Source of the DNA: Candidatus Cloacimonadota bacterium
Lineage (GTDB): Bacteria; Cloacimonadota; Cloacimonadia; Cloacimonadales; Cloacimonadaceae
Length of the DNA: 8,357 nt
Assembly (NCBI GenBank): GCA_023230245.1
Contig: JALNXT010000046.1
Span: forward strand, 1 to 8,357
Direction of reading: 5' to 3'
A program made the position numbers and the translations under genes. The notes below the pieces were generated by a model. That model did no database searches. It was not told the DNA's origin and saw only the letters and a list, made by a program, of their open reading frames with translations. How positions within the stretch are numbered: position 1 is the first letter of the stretch; each line of letters starts with the position of its first letter. This document shows positions 1-6,266 of this stretch, one piece after another.

Positions 1-35
1 AATGCTTAACAGATTTTGCCACGAACTCTATGATA

Positions 36-52
36 ACAGGCAGCCTGCCTGT
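36..52. repeat. 17-bp near-perfect palindrome
   Basis: ACAGGCAG (36-43) and CTGCCTGT (45-52) are exact reverse complements around a single central C. The missing loop suits a dimeric protein-binding site better than an RNA hairpin. No gene is visible that it would control, so its role is unknown. Confidence 0.5.
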
Positions 53-155
53 CGTCACTAAACAAATTGGTGGTTAATTTTTTGCATCCGTTGTGTACTT
101 GGTGTACTTGACATTTGTTTAAAGACCGTTGCATATAACTGTAACGCTGGCCTCT

Positions 156-330
156 CTTGGAGTTCCGGACTCCCGGCCGGAAAGGCCTGTGGGAGTCTCG
201 CCCACAGTTTCTTCTAACTACCGACGAGGACGTCGGTAGAGCCTTGCCTGCGAGGACACAGGCATTCCCAGCGAAGGCATTCCCAGCGAAGGCATTCCCA
301 GCGCAGGCATCCCCACGGGGCATTACCCCC
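156..330 (+). repeat. GC-rich multi-hairpin intergenic repeat, copy A
   Basis: This is a visibly GC-rich block in AT-leaning surroundings, and it is closely matched by a second copy near 4190-4395 in the same orientation. It contains consecutive perfect stems: TTCCGG/CCGGAA (163-168/177-182), CTGTGGG/CCCACAG (187-193/201-207, 7-nt loop), CTACCGACG/CGTCGGTAG (218-226/231-239, 4-nt loop) and TGCCTG/CAGGCA (245-250/259-264). It then runs into a 15-bp tandem array and a GGGG/CCCC hairpin (317-320/326-329). Most differences from copy B before the third stem fall in loops, so pairing is kept. It could be a REP/BIME-like or MITE-like element, or a structured RNA. No transposase is nearby. The exact ends are uncertain. 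Confidence 0.75.
261..320 (+). repeat. 15-bp tandem array inside repeat copy A
   Basis: The unit ggcattcccagcgaa occurs at 261-275 and 276-290. It occurs with one change at 291-305 and in degenerate form at 306-320. Copy B has only about one and three-quarter units at the matching place (from 4368), so the array has expanded or contracted between copies. The 15-bp period keeps reading frames open across it, which explains the spurious open frames on both strands. Confidence 0.8.
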
Positions 331-558
331 AAATCAACACTCTGTTACGAGACTATATTAGGCAAGCTTATGCAATCCTAATTATTTTTAACTCAGAATT
401 CGGCGAATACGAACTAAGCGAGTCTTTAACCAAAGATATTGTCGCCGATTTCTAAGTCAAAAAGTCTGCCGCTTCGGCTGTAAACCCCCACACGAGGCGC
501 GTGGGATTACGTTTATGGCATCTCAATCTAAATTACGTGTTACAATTACGCGGCATGT

Positions 559-590
559 CTTGAAGGTAAAAAAAAAGGCTACCTTCCAAG
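559..590. repeat. Hairpin with an A-rich loop
   Basis: CTTGAAGGTA (559-568) pairs with TACCTTCCAAG (580-590), leaving one bulged C, around a loop made mostly of eight A residues. On neither strand is the stem followed by a proper T tract, so it is not a standard intrinsic terminator. It lies just beyond the terminator of the barrel gene and could be a leftover of a repeat. Confidence 0.45.
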
Positions 591-604
591 TATCACCTAA
601 AACA

Positions 605-634
605 AAGAGCGGAAAGCATCTGCCTCCCGCTCTT
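605..634 (-). terminator. Intrinsic terminator of the outer-membrane barrel gene
   Basis: AAGAGCGG (605-612) and CCGCTCTT (627-634) form a perfect 8-bp GC-containing stem with a 14-nt loop. On the minus strand the stem is followed by a T-rich run (TGTTTT), and it sits about 20 bp past the stop codon of the gene ending at 656. This is the expected layout of a rho-independent terminator. Confidence 0.75.
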
Positions 635-655
635 GATAATTTGTGGTTGGATGGT

Positions 656-1759
656 TTAGAAATTTACCACTAAAGCAGTACCGATTGCATAGTTAGAGGG
701 TTTTGTGCCGGTAGAGCCCGCGCCGTATGCGCCAAAAGCGGAAAGATGCATCATGTCTTCAATAACCTGATATTCCAAGCCGGCATTAACTTCCCATCCC
801 ATATCTGTGAGAACACCAGCTGCTCCAAAAGCAGTAAGATTCTCTTTAATTGGAGCGTGGAGCGTAGCAACCGCACTAACGAAAGCATCGGCGTTAGAAT
901 CATATGGGCTATTCCAATAAAGGTTTAGTCCATCGTGATTGTTGCCAATACCATAGAGGTATAAACCATTCTGATACCAAGGGCTGAGGGTGGTTAATCC
1001 ATTTTCAGCAGCTACTAATACATCTGCACCAAGCTGCATGGTACCCACTTCGGCATCTGCTTTGAAGGCTGCCCCCATACCCATTTTGTCGTTATCTCCG
1101 GGTTTCATTTGATAATCTAAGAAAGGAGTGATATCAATGGTAGCTGGTCCTGCTGTTAGGGTTAAATAGGGCATAAGGGTAACATTACCATTGTTGCTAT
1201 CGGCATGATAACCCGCCATTGCTGTTACTCCGAAAGGAACTGGGCTTTCGCCTTGCAAGTCTGCTACAAAGTAGTTTACATCATCCTTGGCAAAAGGAGC
1301 ATTTTCAGCTACTTTAATCATCCCCAATTGAGCTCTAAAACCGGCGAGATTTTCTTTGGTGAGCATGACGCCCGAATAGAAATCATCCAATACCAAGCCT
1401 CTATGATCTGCCCAGTACTGTTGCCCAACTCTGATCCTTGTGTCGATGGCATTAATAAGATAATCTACATATAGCTCATCTGTTTCAACGTTGATACCGC
1501 CTGTATCGAGTCCGCCACCGCTTGCGCCATCACCCCAAGTGATGTTGCCAACTTCGAACATGGCTCGGATACTCAATACATCGGTAAGTTCGCTATCCAT
1601 GGCAAGCCTAAAGCGATTGTCAATGGAACCGCCGTCTTTTTCTGAGGCATTATTGTTAAATGCCGCGCGTGTACGCAGCTCTCCCGTGATGTCAAAATCA
1701 ACGGCACTCAGCAAGCCTATAAGCAATGCAAGTACGAGGATACTAATCAGTTGTTTCAT
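656..1759 (-). CDS. Predicted outer-membrane beta-barrel (porin-like) protein
   Basis: The product is 367 residues. It starts with a clear Sec signal peptide (MKQL, a hydrophobic run, then LLSA), with likely cleavage near residue 19. The mature part opens with DFDITGELRTRAAF, the type of first strand seen in porins. It continues with alternating hydrophobic and polar stretches, many Gly, Asn and Asp turns and few Cys. It ends in ALVVNF with a C-terminal phenylalanine, the usual signal for barrel assembly by BamA. The start is supported by AGGAG at 1765-1769, five bases upstream. It lies 77 bp after the dehydrogenase gene but has its own promoter and terminator, so it can be expressed alone. 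I do not recognise the family precisely; a diffusion porin or an alginate-export-like barrel is possible. The substrate is unknown. Confidence 0.75.
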   Translation of the reverse strand: MKQLISILVLALLIGLLSAVDFDITGELRTRAAFNNNASEKDGGSIDNRFRLAMDSELTDVLSIRAMFEVGNITWGDGASGGGLDTGGINVETDELYVDYLINAIDTRIRVGQQYWADHRGLVLDDFYSGVMLTKENLAGFRAQLGMIKVAENAPFAKDDVNYFVADLQGESPVPFGVTAMAGYHADSNNGNVTLMPYLTLTAGPATIDITPFLDYQMKPGDNDKMGMGAAFKADAEVGTMQLGADVLVAAENGLTTLSPWYQNGLYLYGIGNNHDGLNLYWNSPYDSNADAFVSAVATLHAPIKENLTAFGAAGVLTDMGWEVNAGLEYQVIEDMMHLSAFGAYGAGSTGTKPSNYAIGTALVVNF

Positions 1760-1800
1760 TGTTACTCCTATGTTTACTATATATTCCGTTTATTATCACT

Positions 1801-1829
1801 AGTATAAGCCACAGACATAGTCTTGGCAA
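1801..1829 (-). promoter_or_regulatory. Sigma-70-type promoter of the barrel gene
   Basis: Read on the minus strand, TTGCCA (1824-1829) and TATACT (1801-1806) each match the -35 and -10 consensus at five of six positions, with an ideal 17-bp spacer. Transcription would start a few bases below 1801, giving a leader of about 35 nt before the AGGAG ribosome site. The -35 lies only 8 bp past the dehydrogenase stop codon. Confidence 0.7.
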
Positions 1830-1836
1830 GTAAATA

Positions 1837-2925
1837 TTACAATTTAAGCATATCCAGATTCAATTCGTGCTGCATAAACTCGATATCTTTTTGTAGATTG
1901 GGGATAATTGGTACCCCCAGAGAACGTACTTGTTGCTCCAGCTCATATTCTTTCTCTCCAGCCACATAGATGCGAGTTTTGCCAGGGAAGAGCTGAGAGT
2001 TTTGCAGCTCTCTACAGATATCGCCGGTTATTTTTCTAAAGCTATCTAATTCTGTAAAAAACTCTATATTTATTGCCAAGAAGAAATGTCCCAGGCAGTA
2101 AGGAGCAGGTTTGCCATCGGCATCTATCCCCAATAAGCCGTTTAAATAGCTGCCATTTTGTAAGGCTGCGCTTAGGATTTCCACCATCGTGCCAAGCCCG
2201 TAACCTTTATGGCTGCCCGTTAGTTCACTGGTTCCGCCGATGGGTAGCATACTGGCTTTTTGCTTCACCAGATCAATCAACAAGCTTTTGGTATCGGTAT
2301 AGGGCTTACCGTCCAAGTCAATAGCCCAGCCTTCGGGTGTCTCTTTTTCTTCTCTGGCATATTGTTCCACTTTTCCCCGTTGTGAGATTGAGGTAGCGGC
2401 ATCGTATAAGAAGGGATAGGGCAGATCAGAGGGCGCACCGAAACAGATGGGGTTTGTCCCCAAGAGCGGTGTAACGCCATTGGTGGGGCATATAGAGGGA
2501 CGTGCATTGGTGAAGGTGATGCCAATCATGTTCTGTTTGGTAGCCATTTCCGCATAAAATCCGCAGATGCCATAATGGGTAGAGTTTCGCACGGCAACGC
2601 AGCCTAAGCCGTATTGGGAAGCCTTGTCTATGGCGGTTTGCATGGCTTTTTTAGCGATCACATGTCCCATGCCATGATTGCCGTCCCAAACCGCTGTGGC
2701 GAATTTGTCTTTAATCATGTCAATCTTGGTAACAGGATTCTGGATGCCTGCTTTGATGCGGTCATAATACATTTTCAGTCTACCGATACCGTGGGATTCA
2801 ATTCCCCTTAAATCGCTGGCGATAAGTACTTCCGAGCAAATAGCTGCATCTTCAGCAGCCACCCCGATGCGGGTGAACACGGTGGTCATAAATTCTTGTA
2901 AAGCTTCTACTGGTAACCTTTTCAT
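1837..2925 (-). CDS. Ldh_2-family NAD(P)-dependent dehydrogenase (malate/L-lactate dehydrogenase-like)
   Basis: This 362-residue cytoplasmic protein is of normal family length. It carries the family marks: GIESHGIGRL (residues 41-50, with His46), NSTHYGICGFY (114-124, with His117), LGTNPICFGAP (155-165), PEGWAIDLDGKP (197-208), the cofactor-side HKGYGLGTMVEIL (239-251) and GHFFLAI (279-285). The family includes malate, L-lactate, ureidoglycolate and sulfolactate dehydrogenases and delta1-piperideine-2-carboxylate reductase, and sequence alone does not separate these. Its ATG overlaps the decarboxylase stop as ATGA, with AAGGAG seven bases upstream inside the decarboxylase gene, so the two are translationally coupled. 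That context makes a 2-keto acid or cyclic imino acid derived from an amino acid a plausible substrate, by inference only. Confidence 0.85.
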   Translation of the reverse strand: MKRLPVEALQEFMTTVFTRIGVAAEDAAICSEVLIASDLRGIESHGIGRLKMYYDRIKAGIQNPVTKIDMIKDKFATAVWDGNHGMGHVIAKKAMQTAIDKASQYGLGCVAVRNSTHYGICGFYAEMATKQNMIGITFTNARPSICPTNGVTPLLGTNPICFGAPSDLPYPFLYDAATSISQRGKVEQYAREEKETPEGWAIDLDGKPYTDTKSLLIDLVKQKASMLPIGGTSELTGSHKGYGLGTMVEILSAALQNGSYLNGLLGIDADGKPAPYCLGHFFLAINIEFFTELDSFRKITGDICRELQNSQLFPGKTRIYVAGEKEYELEQQVRSLGVPIIPNLQKDIEFMQHELNLDMLKL

Positions 2926-4118
2926 ATATCATCTCCTTGATTATCGCGGTAAATAACTGTTTTCAGGGGGGGGAATCCGTTAAAACTTACAGAGGAATAG
3001 CTTTGGGTGTAGGCTCCGGTGGTGAAGATATACACTTTATCTTCCGGAACCACGCTATCTGGCATATGGTAATGGTAGTGTTCGTAGAGGATATCCATGC
3101 TGTCACAGGTAGGCCCTGCTAAAATTATCTCTTCTGCCATGCCTTCCTTATCAAAATAGATGGGGAACTTTATGGATTCATCGATAGTTTCTATCAATCC
3201 GCCAAACTTACCAATATCGAGATACACCCACTGATATAAGTTGTTCTTGGACTTGCGGGAAATGTTGATCACTTCGGAGATAATGATGCCTGCATCTGCG
3301 GTTAGCGACCGTCCCGGCTCCAATATAATATCCGGTAAATTCTCACCAAAGTCTTCCCTGATAAAGCGCAAGATTTCTTCGGTATATTCCTTCACGGAAA
3401 AGGTGGGGTCAACATAGTTAGCTGGAAAACCACCCCCGATGTTGATCATTTGCAGCTCGATACCTTCTTCTGCCACGGCATCAAAGAGATATTTACATCT
3501 GGCTACGGCATCATCCCATTGCCCAATATCACGCTGTTGCGAACCTACATGGAAGGAAATGCCCCAAGGATTCAAGCCCATTTCTGCGGATTGCAAGATG
3601 AGATGATAGATGGTATCAGGATGAGAGCCAAACTTACGCGAAAGAGGCCAGTCTGCCCCCGTACCTTCCGTTAAAATCCGAAAGAAGATCTTGGCACCAG
3701 GTGCGTTTTCGGCAATGTTCAGCAAGTCAAGCTCGCTATCTGTGGCAAATAATCGCACTCCATGATCGTAAAAGTACTTGATATCGCTCTTCTTTTTGAT
3801 GGTGTTGCCGTAGCTAAGACGGGATGGATCTATGCCCAAACGTAGCATCTGGTCTAGCTCATAACGCGAAGCCACATCAAAGCTTGAGCCTAAATCCGCC
3901 AGCAAACGAATAACTTCATCGCTGGGATTGGCTTTCACTGCGTAATATATTCTGGCGACAGGAAGGCTTTCCTGCAGTTCCATATACTTAGTTTTAATCA
4001 AATCCAAATCTATCACCAAGCAGGGAGTAGGAAGGTCTTGGGCAAATTCCTTTATCTGTTCGAATCTGGTTGGATCGATGTAACGTCCTATATTAAAGTG
4101 ATATGGTTCCTTAAACAT
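2922..4118 (-). CDS. Fold-III PLP-dependent ornithine/lysine-type decarboxylase
   Basis: The product is 398 residues, normal for bacterial alanine-racemase-fold amino-acid decarboxylases. Visible motifs in order are YYAVKANP (58-65, Lys62 forming the PLP Schiff base), WPLSRKFG (157-164), SFHVGSQ (188-194, His190), GGGFP for phosphate binding (228-232), EPGR (267-270), YLDIGKFGGLIET (299-311, Asp301 at the substrate-carboxylate/amine site), GPTCDSMD (335-342, active-site Cys338) and the dimer-contributed GAYTQSYSSVSFNGF (368-382). The KFGGLxET and FNGFPPL motifs fit the ornithine/lysine decarboxylase group better than diaminopimelate decarboxylase. The product would be putrescine or cadaverine, but specificity cannot be read safely. 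The start follows AAGGA six bases upstream. It is first in an operon with the overlapping Ldh_2 dehydrogenase. Confidence 0.88.
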   Translation of the reverse strand: MFKEPYHFNIGRYIDPTRFEQIKEFAQDLPTPCLVIDLDLIKTKYMELQESLPVARIYYAVKANPSDEVIRLLADLGSSFDVASRYELDQMLRLGIDPSRLSYGNTIKKKSDIKYFYDHGVRLFATDSELDLLNIAENAPGAKIFFRILTEGTGADWPLSRKFGSHPDTIYHLILQSAEMGLNPWGISFHVGSQQRDIGQWDDAVARCKYLFDAVAEEGIELQMINIGGGFPANYVDPTFSVKEYTEEILRFIREDFGENLPDIILEPGRSLTADAGIIISEVINISRKSKNNLYQWVYLDIGKFGGLIETIDESIKFPIYFDKEGMAEEIILAGPTCDSMDILYEHYHYHMPDSVVPEDKVYIFTTGAYTQSYSSVSFNGFPPLKTVIYRDNQGDDI

Positions 4119-4150
4119 GTGCTATCCTTACTTAATACTAATGAAATACC

Positions 4151-4179
4151 ATTGTTTTCAATCTACCGTATTGTGTCAA
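4151..4179 (-). promoter_or_regulatory. Likely promoter of the decarboxylase-dehydrogenase operon
   Basis: On the minus strand a perfect TTGACA (4174-4179) is followed after 17 bp by AACAAT (4151-4156), a four-of-six match to the -10 consensus. The -35 belongs to an 11-mer, TTGACACAATA, that recurs in opposite orientation upstream of the divergent gene. The weak -10 keeps confidence moderate. Confidence 0.5.
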
Positions 4180-4189
4180 TGTTTTGTAT

Positions 4190-4395
4190 GCCTCGGAGTT
4201 CAAAATGCACCATGTCTTGGAGTCCGACCTCCCTTGGAGTTCCTGCCTCACTTGGAGTTCCGGCCTCCCGGCCGGAAAGGCCTGTGGGCGTCTCGCCCAC
4301 AGTTTCTTTTACTACCGACGAGGACACTCGACTGCAGGCTAGATAGAGCCTTGCCTGCGAGTACGCAGGCATTCCCAATGCAGGCACTCCCAACA
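4190..4395 (+). repeat. GC-rich multi-hairpin intergenic repeat, copy B
   Basis: This is a second copy of the element at 156-330, in the same orientation and lying between divergent genes. The stems TTCCGG/CCGGAA (4258-4263/4272-4277) and CTGTGGG/CCCACAG (4282-4288/4296-4302) are conserved. The last stem is longer here: TGCCTGCG/CGCAGGCA (4352-4359/4364-4371). The third stem is disrupted: its left arm CTACCGACG (4312-4320) is present, but the right arm is replaced by a longer sequence. The left end carries an array of GGAGTTC-like units beginning at 4195, 4219, 4236 and 4254, of which the last three are near-perfect 17-18-bp repeats starting CTTGGAGT. Copy A has only one such unit. The element separates the two divergent promoters. 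Confidence 0.75.
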
Positions 4396-4410
4396 CTTTT
4401 CCCTTTTATG

Positions 4411-4440
4411 TTGACACAATAATTCCATTCATTTTATTAG
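4411..4440 (+). promoter_or_regulatory. Likely promoter of the beta-propeller gene
   Basis: A perfect TTGACA (4411-4416) has only loose -10 candidates at suitable spacing: TTTATT at 4433-4438 or TATTAG at 4435-4440, each four of six. The preceding CCTTTTATG gives a 15-mer that recurs at 7510-7524 with one mismatch, supporting a shared promoter context. It lies about 60 bp upstream of the start codon. Confidence 0.45.
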
Positions 4441-4467
4441 TAACCGTGTGATATTTACATTCATTAT

Positions 4468-4472
4468 GGAGG
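4468..4472 (+). promoter_or_regulatory. Ribosome binding site fixing the propeller start
   Basis: GGAGG at 4468-4472 lies five bases before ATG 4478. This selects the start that yields an immediate signal peptide, rather than the in-frame GTG at 4448 or the ATG at 4466, which overlaps the ribosome site itself. Confidence 0.85.
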
Positions 4473-4477
4473 AAATA

Positions 4478-6208
4478 ATGAAAAGTCTGAAAGTGTTTTT
4501 TCTTTTTGTAGTCTTGCTTTCTGTCTTTGGTGGCGTGGTGGCGCAAACTCCCGAATGGGCTTGGGCGAATAAAGCTGGCAATAATTTTGCGGATGGGGCA
4601 TTATCAAGTGCCACCGATAGCAATGGGAATACTTATGTGACGGGTCATTTTACCGGCTATAATGTCAGCTTTGGAGCTACTCTGCTGAGCACGCCAGATA
4701 ATTACACTGACATTTTCGTCGCCAAGCTGGATAATGCCGGCAATTGGCTTTGGGCAAAAAGGGCAGGTGGATCATATAATCAAAGAGGCGAATGCATAGC
4801 CGTGGATAGTGATGGTAATGTTTATATTACAGGGATATTTGAAATAAGCGCCACCTTTGGCGACATCAATCTGTCCGACATTGGCAGCACGAACATCTTC
4901 GTTGCCAAGCTGGATAGTGCCGGCAATTGGCTCTGGGCAAAAGGAGCCGGCTCAATGGCAAATTGGAATTATGGTTTGGGTATAGCGGTTGATAACGCTG
5001 CTAACGTCTATGTAACCGGTAGTTTTCAATTATCTGTAGCTTTCGGCGCTAATACCCTGATCTGCACCGGAGATAAAGACATCTTCGTGGCAAAATTGGA
5101 TAGCACCGGTAACTGGCTCTGGGCAAAAAGTGCCGATGGAGAAGGAGGTTCTGGTGGTGGAGATGGTAGAAGCATAGCCGTGGATAGCAATTCCAACGTC
5201 TATCTAACCGGCTCTATTCATGAGAAAGTCTATTTCGGCTCAATTATTCTGGGAAGCAGCACCGGCAATACAGAAGATAACATCTTTGTGGCAAAACTGG
5301 ATAGCGCCGGTAACTGGCTCTGGGCAAAAGATGCGGGAGGGTCAGCTTGGGATTATAGCTGTGGCATAGCCCTGGATGGCACTGGCAATTGCTATGTAAC
5401 CGGTTATTTTTGGGGTGATGCCTACTTTGGAGGAATCACCATTACCAGCCTTGGACAAACTGACATCTTTGTGGCAAAACTGGATAGTGCCGGTAATTGG
5501 CTATGGGCACAAAGAGCAGGGGGAACACTAAATTATGATTATGATGAAGGCAGCGACATCGCAGTTGATAGTGTTGGCAATGTTTATTTTACCGGTTATT
5601 TCTCTGGTACCAGCGCCAGCTTTGGCAGCAATAGCTTGACCAGCAATGGGACTAAAGACAGCTTTGTAGCCAAACTGGATAGTGGCGGTAACTGGATTTG
5701 GGCTAAAGGAGTAGGAGGGATAGGTGAAGATAAAGGCAACGGCATTGCCTTGGATAGCAACAACAATATCTATGTGAGCGGTCATTTCGCCGGCACTAAC
5801 GTTGCTTTTGACGCTATCACCCTTACCAGCAATGGACATACTGGACAATATGGACAAGCTGACATATTTGTGGCTAAACTCGGCTCTGGCGTGGACGTAT
5901 CAGATGACCTGAATCCACCTGTTATCGCAATCACCATGTCTGCCAGCCCCAATCCCTTCAAACAAGGCACCACTCTGAATATCGCTATGGATAAAACGAA
6001 CAGCCAAGACCTACGCGTAGTGCTATATGATATCAAAGGACGCAGAATACAAACATTGGCATGCATACCCGTTGGTAGCGATAGATTTACCTTATCTTGG
6101 GATGGGCGTGACACCAAAGGCGCAACCTGCCCAAGCGGTATCTACTTGGCAAAGCTATACGCAGGGCAAAGACAGCTTTCCTGCGCTAAGCTAACCCTGA
6201 TTAGATAG
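4478..6208 (+). CDS. Secreted seven-unit SBBP-type beta-propeller with FlgD-like C-terminal sorting domain
   Basis: The product is 576 residues. It has a signal peptide (MKSLKV, a hydrophobic core, cleavage likely after VVA at residue 22). Seven repeats follow, each running from a W.WA.xAGG strand through a core like GIAVDSNGNVYVTGYF and an FG turn to DIFVAKLDSAGN. They match SBBP-type beta-propeller repeats. The array begins at the W.WA strand and ends at a seventh FVAKL, so the ring could close by pairing first and last strands. The last 89 residues (from SASPNPF, about 488) carry PNPF, VVLYDIKGRRIQTL, WDGRDTKG and SGIYLAKL. This is typical of FlgD-Ig-like/type IX sorting domains, which direct export to the surface. 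Function is unknown; adhesion or glycan binding is common for such proteins. It is monocistronic, judging by the flanking promoter and terminator. Confidence 0.88.
   Translation: MKSLKVFFLFVVLLSVFGGVVAQTPEWAWANKAGNNFADGALSSATDSNGNTYVTGHFTGYNVSFGATLLSTPDNYTDIFVAKLDNAGNWLWAKRAGGSYNQRGECIAVDSDGNVYITGIFEISATFGDINLSDIGSTNIFVAKLDSAGNWLWAKGAGSMANWNYGLGIAVDNAANVYVTGSFQLSVAFGANTLICTGDKDIFVAKLDSTGNWLWAKSADGEGGSGGGDGRSIAVDSNSNVYLTGSIHEKVYFGSIILGSSTGNTEDNIFVAKLDSAGNWLWAKDAGGSAWDYSCGIALDGTGNCYVTGYFWGDAYFGGITITSLGQTDIFVAKLDSAGNWLWAQRAGGTLNYDYDEGSDIAVDSVGNVYFTGYFSGTSASFGSNSLTSNGTKDSFVAKLDSGGNWIWAKGVGGIGEDKGNGIALDSNNNIYVSGHFAGTNVAFDAITLTSNGHTGQYGQADIFVAKLGSGVDVSDDLNPPVIAITMSASPNPFKQGTTLNIAMDKTNSQDLRVVLYDIKGRRIQTLACIPVGSDRFTLSWDGRDTKGATCPSGIYLAKLYAGQRQLSCAKLTLIR
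4556..5881 (+). repeat. Seven in-frame coding repeats of about 61-67 codons
   Basis: The first Trp codon of each unit lies at 4556, 4745, 4928, 5114, 5315, 5498 and 5693, giving spacings of 63, 61, 62, 67, 61 and 65 codons. The hairpin segment around AKLDSAGNWLWAK is nearly the same at DNA level in the middle units, while loops between strands vary in length. That pattern suggests duplication with continued homogenisation of the d-a strand hairpin and drift of the surface loops. Confidence 0.85.
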
Positions 6209-6224
6209 AATTTAGTATATTGCG

Positions 6225-6266
6225 ACAGTCCACTAATTTGCACCTGTTTGTAATTTGGACTGTTTT
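6225..6266 (+). terminator. Intrinsic terminator of the beta-propeller gene
   Basis: ACAGTCCA (6225-6232) pairs perfectly with TGGACTGT (6256-6263). The stem can continue with AATT/AATT (6235-6238/6252-6255) past a 2-nt bulge. A TTTT run follows immediately. It starts 17 bp after the stop codon. The loop is long and the T tract short, so termination may be partial. Confidence 0.65.

Larger units (their letters stand above)
1..604. other. Gene-free left end carrying repeats
   Basis: No open frame here has a convincing start, ribosome site and protein-like sequence together. The stretch holds a 17-bp palindrome (36-52), a 9-bp unit gtgtacttg repeated twice in tandem (93-101 and 102-110), the GC-rich hairpin repeat copy A (156-330), three spaced copies of ATTACG (506-511, 532-537, 545-550), a CCCAC/GTGGG inverted repeat (487-491/501-505) and a hairpin at 559-590. 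A plus-strand frame is open from 240 to a TAA at 453-455 and ends in GEYELSESLTKDIVADF. It has no start codon context and runs through the repeat, so it is at most a gene remnant. Confidence 0.6.

Noticed and set aside
156..330. CRISPR array or integron attC site as explanation for the repeats
   Set aside because: There are no regularly spaced identical repeats with unique spacers, no cas genes, no integrase, and no attC-type core sites at the stem ends. Tandem units are contiguous.
6..332. Minus-strand open frame of 108 codons across repeat copy A
   Set aside because: Its N-terminal part is only the 15-bp array and hairpins read in frame (AGNAF repeats). It has no ribosome site, and the rest is low-quality Arg/Cys-rich sequence. 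The plus-strand frame at 157-381 is rejected for the same reason.
487..505. CCCAC...GTGGG inverted repeat as a terminator
   Set aside because: The stem is five pairs, extended only past a mismatch, with no T tract on either strand and no gene ending nearby on the appropriate strand.
2277..2525. Minus-strand 82-codon frame inside the Ldh_2 gene
   Set aside because: It lies entirely within a gene whose family motifs are clear in another frame, and it has Pro/Ser/Met-rich shadow composition.
4163..4396. Open frames on both strands across repeat copy B
   Set aside because: They translate the hairpin repeat itself (for example VGETPTGLSGREAGTP on the minus strand). They arise because repeat periods near multiples of three avoid stops. 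No start signals or independent protein features are present.
5528..6117. Two minus-strand frames of about 110 codons inside the propeller gene
   Set aside because: They are antisense shadows of a repetitive coding region. Open length follows from the repeated codon pattern, and neither has a ribosome site or recognisable protein features.
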